64,000 nucleotides of DNA. It comes from Phaeosaccion multiseriatum. Taxonomy: Eukaryota; Ochrophyta, other classes. Below are positions 24,801 to 35,340 of this stretch, piece after piece (the stretch's first letter is position 1; every line of letters starts with the position of its first letter). A program made the translations under genes and the position numbers. The stretch is from positions 5,924,964 to 5,988,963 of the forward strand of contig OZ218951.1 of NCBI GenBank assembly GCA_965112735.1, in the 5' to 3' direction. Below the pieces are notes generated by a model that was not told where the DNA came from, did no database searches, and worked only from the letters and a program-made list of their open reading frames with translations.

Positions 24801-27712
24801 CCACAACATCGTCGTCCTTCGCATCATCCCTGTGGCCCAGTGGCGCATGGGAACGGTAACAGATGGCAACAGAACGAAAACATGTGAGCTACACGTGGCT
24901 CCATGGGGTGGGCCGAGGCAGCAGCTTTTAACCTTTACTATATACACTATAGTGTGCCATGCGAGCCTCTATCCTCCTGCCCTCTCTGCCACGAGGCAGG
25001 TATCCTCTTCAGCTCCTTCCAACGTCCATGTACCAATACGTACCTTGTGCTGTCGCCGCTGTCGCCGCTGACATTGCTGATCTGCGGGCGGATGAAGGCG
25101 AAGTAATGCCCTCCGTGCAGCTCCCCGCTGTGCACCAGCACGCTATGCAGGCGGTAGCGCTGAGGTGCAGCCGTTGGTGCTACACCAGGAGCAGCAGCAG
25201 CGGCAGCGGCGGCAGCGGCAGCCCCTGCCAGAGAGGGCTCCTGGTGTGTGGCAAGGTACTCGTCAATGTCGAGCGTCTCCGGGAATTCGAACTTGTCGTT
25301 GACCTTGACCATGTTCCCTGTGGCCATGTCGAACTCGAAGCGCTTGAGATGGATGTTCAGCACCGGAGGGAACTCCAGGAACTTGACACCTGTATATGTA
25401 TCAGCGGGCAAGTGCGGCAGCGAATTCACAAGATGCAGTGGTGAGAACGACTACACGCCGCCAGTCGCTGGCCCGCGGATTCGCATCACGCCCCTTGCAC
25501 CCCCTTCTTTCTTTCTTTCTTTCCTTCCTTCCTTCCTTCCGTCCTTCCTTCGCCTTCGCCTTCAATCGAACAATCCACCAACGGGGGCGTGTGGTTCTTC
25601 CCAGACAAGAAAGAAAAATAGAGAGAGAAGAAGACTCAAGATAAACAGACAAGAGACATCCCCTCAAACTCCAACTCCAACTGGCACTCCATGTTCATCT
25701 GCATCCGACCCACCCTTCTTGGCTGCCTGCTTGCCGAAGTGCCCCGCATCGTACTCATTGTCCCCGTCCATGAGCTCCTCCTCAGTGTACTTGGCGAAGC
25801 TCTGGTGGATGTTCCTGCAGCCCTTGACGTCGAGCTGAATGTCATAGTACGTCTCCTCCCTCTTGCTCTCGTAGTCCACGTCCACGCACCTGATGGACAT
25901 GTAGAGAAGGTTAGCGCAGAGGGGTCAGGAGCGCTGAGGAGAGAGAAGAGGAGAGAGAGGAGGAGGAGGAGCACAGAGGTCCCTTCCACTCCACTCCACT
26001 TGCCTGATGTAGGAGCGCAGGCGCCCCCCGAAGAGGCGCTCGATGGCCCCGTCGGCCTTGGTGCCCTTCATTTTCTCCTCGAGCTTGTCGCACAGCACGC
26101 GGTTGAGCTCCTGTACGTCCTGCTGCAGGAAGCTGTCGTACGTGTCCCAGCCGAAACTCTTGGTCAGCTCCTTGGTGCCCACGGGCCGGGGCGGCCCAAT
26201 GTGGCTGGCCTTAGCAACGCCATTGCCCTTGGACTCAATGGACTCAATGGACTCATTGGACTCATTGGATTCGCTCGTGGGCTGCCCCGTCTGCAGCCTC
26301 CAAAACACCTTCTGCAAGGCAAGCGGCACGCTCGTGGCGGCGTCCTCCCCCGCCGTGGGAATGTCGTACACGGCCTTGCGGAGGCTGTGCAGGTGGAAGA
26401 GCGTCTGCAGCAGGGAGTTCATGTAGCAGGTGGCGCCCTGGTTCTTCAGGCCCACCATGCCCGTCTCTCTGTTCCGATCCAAAGTAGAGAGTCCCCCCCT
26501 GCCCCCTACCGCGCTCCCGGCTGGGGAGATGTCCGTCACGCGCACCGCCAGGCGGAACGTACCCCCGGGCCAAAGCAGTGCCGGGTTGCCCTTGAGCTCC
26601 TTCCTCTCCCAGCACCTGGGGTAGCCGTAGTCGGAGTTGGTCGCTGTGAAGTCGTGCGCGAGCATGTCCTTCTCCTTGGACTGCGCGATGTCGAATCTGT
26701 CCAGGAGGGCGAGGTCGAACTCCACCCGGCGGTGCCAGCGCTCTCCGCCCCTGCACCCCGCCTGCAGCGCCTTGGCGTTGACCAGCTCGAGAAAGGCGGA
26801 TACGTTGCCCGTCGTGTTGTAGTCGTTCCCGAAGGGAAAGACCATGAGCCTCCACACGCAGCCCTCCTTGTCCCTCACAGCGCGGCTGTACAGCTTTTTG
26901 CGGCCGGGCTCGTGCGGCGTGGCGTAGTTTTTGGGGTGGAAGGGAAAGTCCGCCACGAACACGAGGCGGCCGTCCCCAACCTCCGTCAGTCTCTCAAGAC
27001 TGCCGCTCTCCTCATTGTCATTGTTCTCGTCGTTCTCGTCCTCCTCCACAATGGCCCTCTCCAGGCCCGCAAACTCCCGGCCCTGCACACCGCCGTCATC
27101 TGAAATCTGGTGGAGAGCCGGCGGTCCATACACCCGCTGCTGCCCATATGGCTGCTGCTGCCGAGGCGGAAGCTTCTTGAGGCGCTTGTTTGCAACGGGC
27201 GATATCGTTCGGCCCCCCTCCTCTGGCCCTGTGGCATCGTGCTCTCCTGGAGCGGTCGCGCCATTGAGCCCAAGCTCCATGCCACCAATCGGCGCCGTGA
27301 CGATACGTGACGAAGGGAAAGGTCTGAAGACCTCCTCCTCCCCCTCCTCCGCTTCCTCGTCCTCCTGCTGGGCAGGGGCCATCCTCGCCCCTACCCCTCC
27401 TCTGGCCTCCATGGGCGGTATGGCGCGAGCCACGCGGGAGACATTGCTGGGCGACAGATTGGGAGGAATGGGTCTGGTAGGAGGCCCACCATTCTCAATG
27501 TCTTCACCCGAGTCATACCTTTCAGGCGAGGCATCCCCGCCACCCCCTTGCGCCAGGTGCGGGTGGTGCGAGAAGGCCGGTTCCTGCCTCCCGTCGCTGT
27601 CTGGGGAAGCAGGAACTGGAGCCTCCTTCGCTACTGCCTCTGCGGCTGGTGAAGCAGGAGCTGGAGCATCAACCACAGGTTCTTGTTGCTCCTGATTCTC
27701 AGTGTTATCCAT
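18513..27712 (-). CDS. USP7: Ubiquitin carboxyl-terminal hydrolase, USP7/UBP12 type
   Basis: Twelve exons give about 2,120 residues with all phases consistent: 27712-26004, 25889-25714, 25389-25044, 24829-24514, 24368-24116, 23859-23719, 23451-23414, 23064-21922, 21477-21422, 21300-21192, 20879-19981 and 19689-18513. Domain order matches USP7: a disordered N-terminus, a MATH/TRAF substrate-binding domain (about 245-415), and a USP catalytic domain with NQGATCYM (Cys429), YYDIQL, LDGDNxYDAG-like MDGDNEYDAG, HSGELHGGHY (catalytic His) and WFKFDDEHV. Ubiquitin-like HUBL segments follow (LKVRRSWRLQELVDAV; CCGDIICVQ), then the USP7_C2 region (HGVPFLTFLRQGE). A roughly 75-residue Glu/Lys-rich insertion, encoded by exon 4, lies between the catalytic His and the FDD block. 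Intron 1 appears to use a GC donor, and exon 7 is 38 nt. It removes ubiquitin from targets, probably in nucleus and cytoplasm. Poly-Ala and acidic tracts are extensive. Confidence 0.92.
19917..19970. repeat. 14-bp tandem repeat in an intron of the USP7-like gene
   Basis: About four copies of gtggcgacaccctt run head to tail inside intron 11. The intron reads through in frame, which inflates the apparent open frame; the splice phases indicate it is removed. Confidence 0.8.
21003..21085. repeat. Microsatellite (CAGC)n then (ACAG)n in an intron of the USP7-like gene
   Basis: About 11 CAGC units are followed, after a short spacer, by an imperfect ACAG run, within intron 10. This is simple-sequence DNA only. 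Confidence 0.85.
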
Positions 27713-29211
27713 CGCTGCCGCGCCACTTGCGCGTTGGCGCACTTGTTCCAAAGTCTTCGTCACGAGGAAGGCAAATTGCCTGGTTCCCAACCTCGCCCCC
27801 CCGCCCTGCGCCTGCTGCTACTACTCCCGTCCACCAAAAAATGACTAGAATACCCTTCTCCCACTATTCTCCTCTCTATCGAGGCTTCTGTCGAGATACT
27901 ATAGGGCGAAGCCACGCGGGAATGCAGCCGCGACGGCAAAACTTCCCGCGAAATGGGTACTAAGGGTCCGGCGCCTCACGTCTGCACCGCTCCTCCTCCT
28001 CCTCCTCCTCCTCCTCCTCCTCCTCCTCCCGCGCTGTCGGGTGCATTCACCCTCTCTCTCTTTTTTTTCTCTTTCTCACTCGTAAAGCTTCTTTCTTCCC
28101 AGTTCTGAAAAAAGGGAGCCCTGGCAGCAGATCCGGCGATGCCCACACCTCTCCCCCCCCTGCAGTAGGGCTTGTGGTGTTGGCTTACCACACGCGGCTT
28201 CTGTCTATGTCGTTTTTATGCTTACGTAAAGCACCCGTGAGGAGCATTTCCTCGTTGGGTGCCATCCCTCGTTTGGTGATGAACTGAAACGCAAACTGAA
28301 ACTCGTGGCCTGGGGGCGCCCAACACTGCTCTTCAAGACTTTCCCCTTCCTTCCTTCGTTTGTGTGGCTAGATAGTTTGCAGCCTCTGAGCTCATTCTCC
28401 CACCCTACGAAGAAGAGACAAGGTAAGAGCGAAAGTTTGCAGTGGAGAGGGGGGGCACGGAGTGTGGGGGGCAGCAAAGGAGGGAGAGGGGTAGTAAGCG
28501 TGGGTCGAGTCGAGTCTGTCTGAACGGGCGTGCTTGTTGTGCTGGCAGCTCTCTGCTGCTGCTGCTGCTGCTGTCAGCGCTCTTGTGTTGCTTGTGGGCA
28601 ATAGAGGGCGGAGTGCGTGGGAAAGGGGTCGCGGAGAGATGGTTATGTGATGGAGAAAGGCAGGGAGGGGGGGGGGGAAGGAAGGAAGATCAGAGAAGGT
28701 GCGTTCAGAGAGAGAGGCACGAAGGCAAACAGTGGCTGCAACGGAGCCGTGGGCCTGGGCCAGGACTCTTTTCTTTCGAAGGCCCTCTTTGTGGATCCAC
28801 CCCAGCCCCAGCGAGCAGCGTGTGGGATGAGCGAAGGAAAAGTGGTGGAGAAGCATTGCATCAGCTCGGCTGACTGAGTTACAGTAGAAGGAAGCAGCGG
28901 GAACCGTGGCTCAGGACGTTTTGTTTTTGCAGAAAGCTGTCTTTGGTCGGTCCAACAGTGGCGCGAAGATGAGGAAGGAACGGTGATGAAGACAATTGGA
29001 CTAGAGTTTCTGCAACACCATTGCTGATACACCCTTGGCTGACTGAGTTCCAACCACCATCGCGACGCGCGTACTTGAGTATGTCAGGGCCTCTTGTCTG
29101 CGATTGTGGGCAAAGTGAAGTTGTTTCAGAGAAAGAGAACGAGGGCGACGAATGACGGGAGTGTGGCTGACTCTCTCCGAACGCGTCGCGTGCCTGTTGT
29201 CTTCTCCACAG
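27713..29211. promoter_or_regulatory. Divergent region between USP7-like and RPLP0, including the RPLP0 5' leader
   Basis: These 1.5 kb separate two divergently transcribed housekeeping genes. A strong acceptor (pyrimidine tract, then cacag) lies directly before the RPLP0 ATG, so the RPLP0 leader probably contains an intron ending at 29211, common in ribosomal-protein genes. A (CTC)n run lies at about 27985-28029, and A/T- and G-rich simple tracts occur elsewhere. No convincing protein gene was found. Confidence 0.45.
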
Positions 29212-31469
29212 ATGCCTCTCTCCGCCGAGCGTAAGACCTGGTACTTCGGCCGCCTTAAGGAGCTGCTGGAGAACTACTCCAAGATCTTCATCGTCAGCGC
29301 AGACAATGTCGGATCCAAGCAGGTAGGGAACCCATCAAACCCTAGCTCTCTTCTCCTGCCCCCCCCCCCCTCCCGCCCCTCCCCTGTAGGCTCTTACCCT
29401 GAGCTACCTTGGCCCTTTCCCTCCCTCAACTCTCAGATGGCCAACATCCGCTTCCAGCTGCGCGGCCACGCCGTCGTGCTCATGGGAAAGAACACCATGA
29501 TGCGCAAGGTCAGTGTCTGGTGTCAGTCAGTGCCTGGTGCCAGTCAGTTGCCTTTGACCATGGGGCTCCACGATGCGCTCCACGTTCTCACATGTGCAGC
29601 TGGCCTCATTCTTCCTCCGCCCTGTTTTGTCTTTGGTCTTTGGTATCTGCCCACCCTGAGCAACAACCATCCTATACCCACCCTCAACGCTTCTGTATCA
29701 CCAACTCCTGCCCCTGATTCCCCCACCCCACAGGTTCTCAACAGCTTCCTGAAGGAGAACCCCGGCCACCCCTACGAGCAGCTGCTGGACGTGATCAGGG
29801 GCAACATGGGCTTCATCTTCACCAACGGAGACCTCACCAAGGTCAGTACAGTGCCAGGGCCTCCCCCCCCCTTTCCCTCTCTCCCCTTCCTCTCTTTCAG
29901 TTTCTTAGGTGACTTGTATGAATTAAATCAGTAAATAGCCCCGTACCTCACCTGCACTCTCTAACCCGACGTGCTTGTGCTTGTGCTGTGCTTGTGCTGT
30001 GCTTGTGTGTCCTCAGATCAAGGACGTGATGGAGGCGAACCGCGTGCCCGCCCCTGCCCGAGTGGGATCCCTGGCCCCTGTGGATGTCAAGGTGCCCCCC
30101 GGCCCCACGGGATGCGACCCCGGACAGACCTCCTTCTTCCAGGTGGGTGGAGGTGTGGGGAGTGTGAGGAGTTTCAGTGCTGGGTGTCGGGACCGGGCGA
30201 CGCAGGCCATCACAGGTGCTTATGAGGCGTATGAATGTGCTCCGTACTAAGCTCCGCCTCCGTCCGTGCTGCTGTTGCCCCCCCCCCCTGCTGCTCCCTG
30301 AAGGTGCTTCAAGTGCCCACGAAGATTACCCGCGGACAGATCGAGATCACGGCCGAGATGCATCTCATCAGCAAGGGAGACAAGGTGAGGCACCAGAGCA
30401 GTGGCACGGCAGTGGATCGGCAGTGGATGAGTGTGATGCGACCTTTTATGTCGTTGTCTTACCCCCTTCCGTTTCTTGTTGCCTTCCTAACTTGCTCACA
30501 GGTCGGATCCTCCGAGGCGGCTCTGCTGCAGAAGCTGGACATGTTGCCCTTCTCGTATGCGCTTGTCATCAGCTCCGTCTACGATAACGGTGAGCAGAGG
30601 AGGGCGAAGGGAGGGGGGAAGAGAGGGCAGTCTTAGGGAGAGGTGGTTCGCTGACTTGGTGCATGGTTTGACGCGATTGACTTGGCTGCGCTGTCCAAGA
30701 GCAGAGGGGCCGCCTCCGGGCAAGCACTCCCGCCCCTGTTCCTGTTCCAACTTGGCGCTAGACGAACGGACTTGGCTCCTCCCGATGCGTTGGCTTTGTT
30801 GCTCTGAGACGCTCCCCCGTCTGTGCGACACCTCGCGTCTTCGAAGGGAGGCACAGTTTGTTTTCCCTTCGTCTTGGTCTTCTTTGGTCTTCCAGTTTCG
30901 CGCTTCGCGTTGTTGACTCAAGCGTTCCTCTCTTCCGCTCTTTTGCCCGCTGCTGTCGCCATCTGACCGCTCTGCACGCACACGCACGTCTCCTCTGTGT
31001 AGGCTCTCTGTTCGACGCCGCGGTGCTGGACCTGACCCCTGAGGACCTCACGAATCGCTTCAAGAAGTGAGTCGTGCGGCATGTCCTAATGCCTGTGAGG
31101 CTGTTTTCTCTGCCTTCTTCGTAAGTCTTTCCCTTACTCACGTCTCTCTCTCTCTCTCTCTCTCTCCTCTCTCCCTTCAGCGCTGTGCGCAACGTGGCTG
31201 CGGTGTGCCTCGAGCTCGGGTACCCCACCCTTGCGTCCCTGCCCCACTCCATCGGCAACGCCTTCCGCACGCTGGTGGCGGTGGCTGTGGAGTGCGAGAC
31301 GTTCACCTTCGAGAAGGCCACGCCCTACAAGGTCAGTGGGATGGGGAGATGGACCGGGCGGGGTGAGGGGTGGCCTCCATTTTTCGTTCTTTTGCTCTTC
31401 ACTGTTCCGCCTCTGATTCTGTATCGAACAACCGTGCGTGTTTCTTCGCAGGAGGCCCTCGCTGCCTAG
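29212..31469 (+). CDS. RPLP0: Large-subunit ribosomal stalk protein P0 (uL10), lacking the acidic C-terminal tail
   Basis: Nine exons with consistent phases: 29212-29322, 29437-29508, 29734-29841, 30017-30142, 30304-30384, 30502-30589, 31003-31066, 31181-31331 and 31452-31469 (272 residues). The N-terminus (KTWYFGRL) and the rRNA-binding part ([29 protein letters not shown]) are typical. So are the central segment with [16 protein letters not shown], the KITRGQIEI block and the P1/P2-binding helices ([27 protein letters not shown]). P0 anchors the P1/P2 stalk that recruits elongation factors. The protein ends KATPYKEALAA-stop. The Ala-rich hinge and the acidic, near-universal SDDDMGFGLFD-type peptide of about 45-50 residues are absent, and I see no exon for them downstream. 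A duplicated fragment at 35347-36313 ends at the same stop. Confidence 0.93.
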
Positions 31470-32505
31470 GCACAAGCTGGTGACGGTCACGGGACCCCAG
31501 GGACGGCGGGGTGGAAGCAGTAGCAGGGGCGGAGCGGGAGCGCGGCGGGCGCTGTTTCCAGGGGTTGGCAGAGTGTAGGCAGAGCAGGCAGAGCAGAGCT
31601 GTCTCTGCGACCATACGCCTCTATCGCCCGAGAGGGGTCGACCAACGCTACGCGTTTTAAGACGGTTAAAGAGGCACTTGTTGTCTGAAGAGCTTGTCTC
31701 TCTCTCTCTCTCTCTCTGTGCCGTCACGTCTCTCTCGTATTCTTCTTCATTTCCCGGTTGAGATTTGCCGATTTGCCCATCGGATTGAGGGTTTCCAGGT
31801 TGCCGTAGCCCAGTATTTGCAGGTTGAGTCACCTCGAACGAAAAATAAAGAGGGAATATGGCAGCTAAGCAGCATCACAGGCGCTGTAAGGCTCTGCTCA
31901 TCAAAATGGTGGCCTCCATGGCCCTTGTGGCGCGGAGTACCGTGTGCTTCGCCGGGCCCCCGACCTTCGGCATTGACAGAAGTGGCAGTCCGAAAACAGC
32001 CCCTTGCACGCATGGCGCGACCCCCCCCCATGAGTGTGGCGGCGAGACGAGGCGGCAGAGCCCGAGGAGGATGCAAGCAAGGAGGGGTGCTTTTGCCGGG
32101 CCTGTTGCTGCTGCTGCGCGGAGAAGAGGGAGGGCACTGCCCAGAAGGGGCCGCGCCGGCCTGGCGATGGTGCCTTCGGGTGTGGGCAGTGGGAGGTCAG
32201 AGGCTGAGTCAGACGTGGCGGCGGCAGAGGCGGCGGCGGCGTCGGGGCCAGACTCTCCTATTCAGATCGAGCAGCTGGCAGAGGCGGCCAAAGCAGCCGC
32301 CCTGGCGATCGCTGCAGCCGCCACGGACACCGTCGCCGCCAAGGTAGCGCAAGCAGCAGCGCAGGCAGTGGATGCGGCCGCTGCAGATGAAAAGACGGCG
32401 GCGAGGGCAGCCACGGTGGCTGGAGCGACAGACGCAGCATGGGAACCCACGCCCGCGGGGGCAGGGCCGACTGCCACAGATGCGGAGAATGATGAGGCCG
32501 AGCCA
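30497..32505 (+). repeat. Segmental duplication, copy 1 (P0 3' end + SHMT 5' end)
   Basis: This roughly 2.0-kb segment recurs at 35341-37295 in the same orientation. Its left boundary falls in the splice acceptor (tcacag) of P0 exon 6. Its right boundary lies inside SHMT exon 1, after the codons for DAENDEAEP. Copies differ by scattered substitutions and by indels concentrated in the P0-SHMT spacer (31680-31835), where copy 1 has an extra CT-rich run. Confidence 0.95.
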
Positions 32506-33396
32506 ACCCAGAAGCAGCAGCACGAGGCGGCGGCACCGCAGCCCCGCTCCATCCGCGGCCCTGACCTCCGCAGGTCCGACCCCGATCTTTGGGATATCCT
32601 GCAGTCGGAGAGGGGGCGGCAGAGGCAGTCGCTGGAGCTCATCGCCTCTGAGAACTTCGCCTCCAGGGCGGTGATGGAGGCGCTCGGCAGCCTCATGACC
32701 AACAAGTACAGCGAGGGCACTCCGGGGGCGAGGTGAGGGAAGAGTGGATGGGTAGATCGGGAGGGAGGGGGAGGGGGAGAGAGGGGTGGGGAGGTAGATA
32801 GAGACGGACAGAGGGATGGTGTTGGGAGAGGAGACAGAAACGACAGCGAGGTGGTGATGGGAGGGGAGAGATGCAGACGAAGGTGGTGTGCCATGCTGCC
32901 AATCCAATGAGATGAGCTTGCTTTGGAGGGCAGGGCATCTGTGTGCCCTGGGGTGCACGCATGTTGTGTGTGTGTGTGTGTTTGTGCTTGAGACAATTGT
33001 CCAACACAGCCCCATCGCTACCCCCACCCCCCTCCCGCCCCCTGTCGATGTGAAGGTATTACGGCGGCAACGAGTTCGTGGACCAGATGGAGCGCCTCTG
33101 CCAGGAGAGGGCCCTCACGGCCTACAGGTTAGACCCCGAGGAGTGGGCCGTCAACGTGCAGCCCTACAGGTACGGGATGGCAGTGGATGGGGGGGAGGGA
33201 AGGAAGCGCGCGTCTGTCTTGTGTCATCCCATCCTCCGCCCCCTGGCCCCTGGCCCTTGTTTTGGTTTGCTTCTTTGCTCAGTCTGTGGCGCGCGACAAA
33301 CCTTCCAACTTGCCCGCCTCATGTGTATCTCTCTTCTTTCGTGGGCCTCTCTTATGGGTATGTCTGTGTCTCTCTTCTGTCTCTCTCTCTTCTCAC

Positions 33397-33436
<40 letters not shown>

Positions 33437-34752
33437 TTTGTCTCTCTCTCTCTCTCTCTTCTCAGCGGCTCCCCCGCCAACTTCGCTGTGCTGACGGCCC
33501 TTCTCGAGCCTCACGACCGAGTCATGGGCCTGGACCTTCCCTCGGGAGGGCACCTGACGCACGGCTACTACACCGCTAAGAGGAAAGTCAGCGCCACGAG
33601 CATCTACTTCGAGAGCCTGCCCTACCAGGTAAGTCGGGCCTTCAGTTCTGTAAGCTCGGCGAGCAGCGGCGAGCATGCAGGCAGACAGACAGGTAGACAG
33701 TCAGACAGGTAGAGGACAGGCAGATATGAGTCGCTTACGCACCCTCCGCCGTGCCCTCTTCGCTGCTCATCAGCCCGCCCCCCTTCCCCTGCCCCCTGCA
33801 ACGCCCCAACGAAGGTGGATGCCGAGACGGGGCTGATCGACTACGACGCTCTGGAGCAGCAGGCCGTGCTCTTCCAGCCGAAGCTCATCATGGCCGGGGC
33901 CAGCGCGTACTCCAGGGATTGGGACTACGCCCGAATGCGCGCTATCTGTGACAAGGTGGGTGCCTACCTCATGACGGATATGGCGCACATCAGCGGGCTC
34001 GTGCTCGCGGAGGAGGCCAACGACCCCTTCCTGCACAGCCACATCGTCACCACCACCACACACAAGAGCCTCAGGGGGCCCAGGGTACGTTCTTTGTTGT
34101 TGTTGTTGTTGTTGCTGTTGCTGTTGTTGTTGTTGTGCTGTGTATGTGCGGGCGATGCTTTCTTCTGGTCTTGGTGCGGCCACTGGCAGTCTTTTGTGCT
34201 ATTCCTTCCTTCGTTTTGCCCCCGATGCCTCTTACCCCCCCCCCCTCCCCTGTCCCCAGGCCGGCATGATCTTCTGCCGCAAGGAGCTGCAGGCTGCCAT
34301 CGACTTTGCTGTGTTTCCGAGCCTGCAGGGAGGGCCTCACAACCACCAGATACTCGCACTCGCCACCGCTCTGCATGAGGCCACCACAGAAGACTTCCGG
34401 GCATACATCAGACAGGTTCGTGGGGATTGGTTGGGTGGCTGATTGGGGCTTCTGCCCAGCAACTTCACTTCCCGTCCTGCAAGTGCTTTTCGTGTGTGTG
34501 ACCCCATCCCATGCCGTGTATCTCGCGTACCCCGTGTTTGCGTGAACCCCGCGGCGCTACAGGTGAAGAAGAATGCCCAGGCGCTCTCCTCGGCTCTGCA
34601 GGAGCTGGGCTACACAATTGTGACCGGCGGCACGGAGAACCACCTCGTGCTGTGGGATCTCCGGCCGCAGAAGCTGACGGGGTCCAAGCTCGAGGCCCTG
34701 CTGGAGGAGGTGAGAAACACTCTGAGAACGATCTTTGGGAAAGTTGCAATAT

Positions 34753-34790
<38 letters not shown>

Positions 34791-35297
34791 CCACCCCTGC
34801 TTGTGCCCCGCCCTGACCCCCTGTTCTTGTCCATGGCTTTCATCGCGAGCTTCGCCGGCAGTGACGATAGAAGAGCCGCGAGTGCTTCCTGCAGCGGGCT
34901 GACCCAACTTACCACTTGTTCGCACTCCTCCCAACACGTTTGCTCTTATTCTTATCCTCCCCATCCGCTGCCCCCCCCCCCAAAGACCTCCATCACCGTC
35001 AACAAGAACACGGTGTTCGGCGACAAGAGCGCCCTCTCCCCCGGAGGGGTGCGGTTGGGCACGCCCGCCATGACCACGCGGGGCCTCAAGGAGGGGGACT
35101 TCCGAAGGGTTGCCGAGCTCCTGCACAGGGGGGTGCAGGCCGCGCTGAGGATACAGGACGAGGCGGAGAGTAGGAAGCTCACGGACTTCAAGGCTGCGCT
35201 GCAGAAGGAGGTGGCGGCGGAAGGGGAGGAGGGGCAGGTGGGGGCGTTGCGAAAGGAGGTGCGCGACTGGTGCGAGACGTTGTACTTTCCCGAGTAG
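31858..35297 (+). CDS. SHMT: Serine hydroxymethyltransferase, plastid-targeted form with Ala-rich N-terminal extension
   Basis: Seven exons with consistent phases: 31858-32732, 33056-33169, 33466-33628, 33815-34084, 34260-34415, 34563-34709 and 34986-35297 (678 residues). The enzyme interconverts serine and glycine with tetrahydrofolate, using PLP. The catalytic core starts near residue 235. It includes [57 protein letters not shown], the PLP-lysine block [15 protein letters not shown] and [26 protein letters not shown]. The N-terminus (hydrophobic run, then [10 protein letters not shown]) resembles a stramenopile ASAFAP plastid signal. Residues about 100-225 form an unusual Ala-rich, probably helical linker not normal for SHMT. 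The same targeting and Ala-rich sequence, without the enzyme, is present in the gene at 36639. Upstream P0 ends 389 bp before. Confidence 0.93.
33397..33462. repeat. (TTTC)n and (TC)n microsatellite in SHMT intron 2
   Basis: A TTTC run followed by a TC run directly precedes the splice acceptor at 33465, so it forms an extended polypyrimidine tract. Confidence 0.85.
34757..34789. repeat. (CA)n microsatellite in SHMT intron 6
   Basis: About 16 CA dinucleotides lie within the 276-bp intron between exons 6 and 7. Confidence 0.85.
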
Positions 35298-35340
35298 GGA
35301 AGTGTGAAGTCAGGGTGGGGGCATGCAGGCAGCCGCAGTA

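Noticed and set aside
25691-27103. 470-codon plus-strand frame
   Set aside because: It is antisense to the MATH and USP catalytic exons, which carry diagnostic motifs; it is open only because of GC-rich codon bias.
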